DNA from: Acarospora socialis
Lineage: Eukaryota > Ascomycota > Lecanoromycetes > Acarosporales > Acarosporaceae
DNA length: 64,000 nucleotides
Assembly (NCBI GenBank): GCA_025617375.2
Contig: JAMYGW020000009.1
Location: 186,001 to 250,000 of the forward strand
Direction: 5' to 3'
Shown here: one piece after another, positions 58,946 to 64,000 of the stretch
Layout of the letters: each line of letters opens with the position of its first letter
Numbering within the stretch: position 1 is the first letter of the stretch
Notes under the pieces: generated by a model
The model's database searches: none
The model's input: only the letters and a program-made list of their open reading frames with translations
Told to the model about the DNA's origin: nothing
Program-made: the position numbers and the translations under genes

Positions 58946-60080
58946 ATGCCGACTATGTCTTTCAAAACACCTATGAAGTTTATTCTCGGTACCCACACGG
59001 TACGTATGTCCTGCCAGCCGCGACTCGTTGCTTCTAATCGGATGACGACAGGTCGGTGATAGTACCAAGGACCCTGGGATTGCACACTTCGATAGTAGAA
59101 AAGATGTCCAAACCCTTTTGGATGCATTCTACAGCCGCGGCTATAGGCATATCGACACGGCCCGTGACTACTCTCCGAATGCTCCGGGTGCCTCCGAGGT
59201 ACGCCTCGGCCAGGTTGGGGTTGCCTCTCGGTTTGTCATCCATTCGAAAGTCCACAGTGGCCAACCCGGGGACCATGAACCTTCGAAGATTGATCTGAGC
59301 ATTGGGCAGTCGCTTGATGCCCTCAAGACTTCCACTGTGGAGACCATGTTTCTGCATGTACCTGATCGCCAGACACCCTTTGAGGATACAACAAAGGCGA
59401 TAAATGACGCTATTCAGCAAGGCAAATTCAAGAAATTCGGACTCTCTAACTATACTGCCGCGGAAGTGCAGAAGTTTATCGAGATATGCGAGCAAAGAGG
59501 TTATATCAAACCCAGCGTATATCAGGGACATTACAACGCGATTGTGAGAGGAGGCGAGAAGGAACTATTTCCACTCTTGCGTAAACACAACATCGCCTTT
59601 TTTGCCTATAGGTAGGCTGATATCGGAACCATGATTGACCTTGAACTGACCTTCGTATAAGTCCTGCAGCGGGTGGTCTTTTCTCAGGCAATGCTGATAC
59701 CTCAACACGGTGGAGCGATGATGTAAGTTCCCGAAGCAGTAACGTCTAGATCATCCTAACAAGATATAAAGAATATCGTCGGAAAATTGTACAATACCCT
59801 TTATGGTCAGCCTCCCGTTCAGGCCTCAGTGGCCACTGTTCGAGATGCCGTTGAGAAGCATGGTATCAGTGGACATGCAGCTGCGCTGCGATGGACGGCA
59901 TTCCATGGCGTATTGGATGGAAAGTATGGTGATGGGGTGATCTTTGGGGTTTCCAAGATAGAGCAGCTCCACAAGACTCTCGACGCACTTGAGGCCGGGC
60001 CCCTCCCCGCTGAGCTCGCTGGGGCTATCACCGCAATCTACGCTACAGTCGAGGGCGCCGAACCTCCTTACCACCTGTAG
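58946..60080 (+). CDS. Aldo/keto reductase (AKR7, aflatoxin-aldehyde reductase type)
   Basis: NADPH-dependent cytosolic reductase of aldehydes and ketones, 327 residues. Exons 58946-58999, 59052-59611, 59662-59722 and 59772-60080. The catalytic tetrad is visible: Asp and Tyr in YRHIDTARDYSPNAPGASE, Lys in FVIHSKVHSG and His in TMFLHVPDRQTPFEDT. IQQGKFKKFGLSNYTAAEV and SVYQGHYNAIVRGGEKELFP are typical of AKR7, and the NADPH-binding end is in DGVIFGVSKIEQLHKTLDAL. Exon 3 is only 61 bp (PAAGGLFSGNADTSTRW). The first ATG at 58946 is followed by a second at 58955; either could serve. Length and motifs are complete, so it is probably active. Confidence 0.9.
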
Positions 60081-60732
60081 GGTAGCTGGCTGATGTGCTA
60101 TTTTCGGAGAGCCTGGAGCTTCACTGCCATTAGGCTGGCGACTTTATGACGGTTACCAACAGCTATGATGAGACTCTTTTTGAACGTAACCTTTCCTGTT
60201 TTTCTTGGTAGCCAGTCTCAACCTCATTGCTTCTTGGATTCTTGCGTTTTGTCGGGTAGATGCACATAGCCTCGTGCTACTTCGTGAATTATATTTTGTG
60301 GGCTAGCGTTTGAAGGAGTCTTTTAACGCAACAATAAACACCACGGTGACTCGATCTGGAACGTATAATTGTCCTTTGCCAGTGCAAATCAACATCTTAG
60401 GACGGCCCCGTGAGTGGTCTTACGCTAGTGCTGCCAGTTTCTGTCTGGGAGTTTTGCAAAAGCTGTGAAATTCAAGTGGATGCTGCGGAGTCCGCGGATC
60501 AGGTGGAATTTGTTCGGTGAAGTGCAGAAGGTTGAAGCTGTCCGGAAGTGGATACCGTGAGGTCTGCGCTTCAGGCAAGGGATGACCTGGTAGACCCCTG
60601 GCAGGCCGGGTTATTTTCAGTGCATGCCAGTGGAAATGCGTCCAAAATCGCCTCTGTGTAGCCATGGGCTAACCTTGAACGAAACTGATAGAGTGATTGA
60701 AATGAGACCCACCGCTTCCTATTCCACATTCC
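60081..60732. other. Intergenic; no supportable gene
   Basis: Downstream of the reductase; a minus-strand frame at 60420-60665 has no recognisable feature. Confidence 0.4.
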
Positions 60733-61121
60733 CTACCACCGCCCGCACCTCGCTAGCCCGTTGTCCTTCAGCCATTTCTCCCACCGCCCTGCTCCGTAGT
60801 TATCCTCGAACAATTGCTCCCGTCGATTGAGTAATGCGGCCGAGCTTGCTTGAAGGGCTTGGACATGGCTGTAATACCAGACCCACCTTGAAAGGCAGAC
60901 CCAAATCGAGCTTTGCAGGATCAATGAAGGCACAGCTATCGTCAATTATCATGTTCAATGGGGGGATTGGAGTCGAAGTCGTTGCCAATATCGATATGAT
61001 TATCGATAGCCAGACGGATATCTCCGTCCGCGTCCCAAGCGAACAAATCATCGGTAGTATTGTGCGCAGACAGGGCTTCGAAGTCAAACAACGACTCGAA
61101 AGTCTCGGCGTTGAAGGACAT
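60733..61121 (-). pseudogene. Small acidic fungal protein gene, frame-broken
   Basis: From an ATG at 61121 the minus strand reads MSFNAETFESLFDFEALSAH and a further acidic stretch of about 40 residues to a TGA near 60945. A second frame then gives DDSCAFIDPAKLDLGLPF, and a third gives VQALQASSAALLNRREQLFE and WEKWLKDNGLARCGRW to a stop at 60733. The three pieces look like one protein with two frame changes, but the gap between the first two is too short for an intron. I read it as a decayed gene; an unusual splice pattern is the alternative. No family is recognised. Confidence 0.4.
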
Positions 61122-61536
61122 TGTTGTAAAGAGATAGGCGCTCTGGTGTCAGGTGAAGAAAATACATCAATCACTCGGTTTGGAGACGGTCTTGCAGTAG
61201 AACTTATAGGCGGCTCAGCAGCATGAGAGACTCGCCGACGCTGCCGTTTTGGGAACCGGTCAGCCTTGGGCGTCAGCTAAATCAGATTCGGGCGGCGAGT
61301 GAAGTATCGCCGTCTAGGCTACACGTTCTTGCTTTGCGCCGAGATCGCGTTACTAGTTTACGATAGGCACGTGCATATAACGTATGGTTCCACTCCAGCT
61401 TCCATTACTATTGCATAGTGACGATCCAAACCCTAAAGATTGCACCCCCAGCCGGATGTGACGCCAATCTCTGGCCCCGCGAGATATGCTGCTTAGATCG
61501 AGAAGCCCATCTGCCTTTCGTCCAAGAGCAACACTC
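61122..61536. other. Intergenic; no supportable gene
   Basis: Lies between the broken small gene and the 3' end of the MAP kinase kinase. I see nothing in it. Confidence 0.4.
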
Positions 61537-63214
61537 TCAGTCCTTCCAGTCCCAGACCTCTCTCAGAAACCGTTCCATGTTGACCTTCTTGCTCTTCATC
61601 TCAACCATCCATGGATGTTCCAGCATCCGCCATGGCGAAGCTCTTCGAGGTGGCTCTTTCTCAAGACTAATAACAAGTCAGTCATTGTTCATCAACTTCC
61701 AGTTGGAGATGAGGCGTTGCACGTACCAACATTCGATGAAATATTTGAAGCTTTCGCTCCAATAGATGCCCTGAGCCGGCTCATCCTTGAGCTTCGGTAT
61801 TGGTTGTCGGACAATATAGGTGAGCAGATCTATCAATCCAGCCCTGGGCTGCATTTCGGTGCCGTCCGCTGGGAATGGGAAGCGATGTTGAGCAACTTCC
61901 AACAGCGTGACTCCCAGGGACCAGACGTCCGAAGTGATAGTGTAGGACTGCCCCGTGATTCGCTCGGGAGCCATGTAATAGGACGTGCCAATGAAAGTAT
62001 TGGCGTCACCCTTTGTGCCAAATTCGCCGCTGACTCCAAAGTCGCAGAGCTTGACCTGGCCGTTGCGGCATAGGAGGATGTTGGAAGGTTTGATGTCTGT
62101 CTGCGTCAACGAGACGTCAAGTCAAGTGGATATGTCCAGCTTACCTCGGTGTATTATCTTCTGTCCGTGAAGATATGTCAATCCGTTGAGTACGCCTTCC
62201 GCCACTTTGCCAAGAACTTTCTCTCCAGTCCTACCGCCAAGCTTTTTGACTTCCCGGTATACACTGTCTAAGCTTCCTCCTTCGCAAAATTCCATGGCTA
62301 TAGAGATTGTGCCAGTCGAGTGGTCTACAAACGCACCGTAATAGCGGCAAATATGCTCTGAGGCGCAGTCCTTGTTGAAATTGAGCTCTCGTACAATCTG
62401 TTTCTTGACGTCTGGGTTCGGATCTGTTGTAATAATCTGGGCCTAATGTCAGCGGCCGCCTATGGATGGGATAACTGCATGGAAGTATTACCTTGAGCGC
62501 GAAGACCGTCTTCCCACCTTTGAGCATGCACCTCGTAACCGCACCGCCTGCTCCCTCGCCTAGACTGCCCAGCTCTACAATCTTCTTTTCCACGCTCGCT
62601 GCCCTCCAGCCGTCATCGTCCAGATCTTCCACATCCAGATCCCTCCCCTTCTCCAGACTCAGTTTATCCAGATCCGGCAATCCGTTCATACTGCCACTCC
62701 GTTCCATGCCGGTATCCGCTTCACTTGGGGCTCTCTCCGAGTGGACCGAACTTATTGCAGACGATGGGTCGGGCGTATATTGTGGTTGCCGTAACCCCAT
62801 CGCAAATGACAGGGCCGAGTAACTCGAGGACGAGGCCGAGGTCGGTCCGCTGCCCTTTCCATCCGGCACCGTAAAGCTGCCTGACCTCGAATGGCCGCTG
62901 ACATCGCTGGCTCCACTGGCTGAACTGCCTCCGTACGGCTGCGGCGGCGGTCTCCCGTTCTGCAAAGCGCCCCTTTCTTGTGGTGTAGCGTTACTCCCCG
63001 ACGGTGTGGCTAGGCGCAGTTGCGGAAGGGCTGGTCGAGATGTGGGACGTTGGAGCTGCGGAAGCTCCGGTACGCTTCCTGTCGTGATTCCATTGACCGG
63101 TTTCATGCCAGGTGATGGAGGAATGGCGAGCCCCAGGCGCGGTACTCGTGTACCGCTGTTGTTACGGTTGCCGCCTGGTATTGGGGGTCGCAAGAGGGGT
63201 GCTGGTGAAGACAT
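61537..63214 (-). CDS. mkk1: MAP kinase kinase of the cell-wall-integrity pathway (Mkk1/Mkk2/MkkA)
   Basis: Dual-specificity kinase that activates the Slt2/MpkA MAP kinase below Bck1. Exons 63214-62492, 62436-62145, 62096-61727 and 61666-61537 encode 504 residues. The N-terminal 215 residues are disordered, Ser/Pro-rich, and begin [15 protein letters not shown], a conserved MAPKK leader. Kinase landmarks: P-loop [13 protein letters not shown] (catalytic Lys), [14 protein letters not shown], the activation segment with [20 protein letters not shown], and [20 protein letters not shown]. The end matches the family ([18 protein letters not shown]). Intron 1 acceptor was set at the second AG so that ALK joins [14 protein letters not shown]. 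There is an in-frame ATG 18 bp upstream of the chosen start only if a non-ATG codon is accepted, so 63214 is preferred. Confidence 0.93.
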
Positions 63215-64000
63215 GACTGTGGCTCGTCTCAAACAGGTGTTCGAAGTTCGGTAACTTGGTAGACTGTTAACTACCTGTACAGCTGGGTGCTTCGAAAAGT
63301 AAGCAACGTATAAGATGGTAGGATAGGGCGATCACGCGCACAGTCTCTTAACCGGGTTTGGGGGCTTGTGGTTGCATCCGCAAGCTGGGGTGTTTAGAGA
63401 AGACTCCGAGGCTGTGATGCTTGCAGCTTCAGAGTATCAATGTTGGCGCAAATGAATGTCGTTACGCTCGTCGGGTGAAGTGAAGTTTCAAGCGGAGCTG
63501 AAATGGCTTGCTTGCGCCTTACAGCATGCGCCGACAAAGGCTTGCTCACTCCGTAGCTTACAACAATGAACACGGTCGACAGTACCAGCTGGAGTAATAC
63601 AGATGAGCAGAATGATATGAAGCTGAGCGAAAGTGAGTCTTCAGTTGGAAAGGACAGCGCACCAACAAGGCCAGGCCCCCAAGGCTGGAAGTGAATTCTT
63701 TGGGGGTCGTCGCGGTGTGTTTTGCCGCCCAACGGCTCTTCATCCCTGCGTATCGACGATCGTTGGTTTCGAAAGGCGCCGGGCTTTATTATTGCCCCAC
63801 GTTTGAGGAATGCCCACCTACCTAAACGTCATCAGAGTTATGCGTATATCTACTATGTACTTCTACATGAAAGGTACCCTATGGCCTTCGCCTTCCGGGT
63901 ACCACGGGTCTATCTGCAACATTCTTGAGCCGCCGTTTCTTCCTTCTTCCTATTTGCTTCAAGACAGCATCCCAAAAGCGCTTGCAACAAGAGTATATCT
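63215..64000. other. mkk1 upstream region, no gene
   Basis: Short frames on both strands at 63394-63743 overlap and have no motif. Nothing else is seen up to the window end. Confidence 0.45.

Overview
The window looks like a chromosome segment of a filamentous ascomycete (Pezizomycotina; a dothideomycete would fit, but I cannot place it further). Support comes from short 45-145 bp GT-AG introns with CTNAC-type branch points, fungal-only families (PacC, two Zn2Cys6 regulators, a LaeA-like methyltransferase) and a large transposon block mutated by a RIP-like process. No rRNA, tRNA or CRISPR was found.

Layout. Left arm (1-17.9 kb): a five-exon Zn2Cys6 activator (2150-5349, +); convergent to it a BOR1-type borate/bicarbonate transporter (6705-9067, -); the pH regulator PacC (9787-11746, -), whose promoter holds a dense cluster of PacC sites; the ribosome-biogenesis helicase Dbp8 (13409-14809, -); a broken coding relic near 16.3 kb; and a GNAT acetyltransferase (17056-17888, -). 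Right arm (47.2-64 kb): a fungal orphan (47909-49096, +), a nuclease-like gene with a frameshift (50365-51915, +), a LaeA-like methyltransferase built of micro-exons (53697-55486, -), a second Zn2Cys6 regulator (56581-57867, +), an aldo/keto reductase (58946-60080, +), a broken acidic gene (60733-61121, -) and the cell-wall-integrity MAP kinase kinase (61537-63214, -).

Between the arms lies one 29.3-kb AT-rich block (17934-47227). It resolves completely as a nest. A Copia element (174-bp LTRs, target duplication GTTTT) received three later insertions: a chromodomain Gypsy on + (20765-26983, duplication AGTTA), an 11.4-kb hAT DNA transposon (27644-39080, 8-bp duplication CTAGARAC) and a second copy of the same Gypsy on - (39892-46071, duplication YACTT). 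The Copia frame resumes across each insertion. All of it carries an unusual signature: CpG is gone, CpC/GpG is almost gone, but CpA is intact. Arg, Trp, Gly and Pro codons have therefore vanished, Gln codons survive and most stops are TGA. Canonical RIP would do the opposite.

The most unexpected content is inside the hAT. Besides the BED-finger transposase it carries several cargo genes. One of them, spliced from three exons on the minus strand at 28007-29178, is a histone H3-fold protein with a long Lys/Glu-rich tail and an expanded loop 1. Its 566-bp first intron is an array of 13-bp repeats, with an inverted counterpart array 0.7 kb away.
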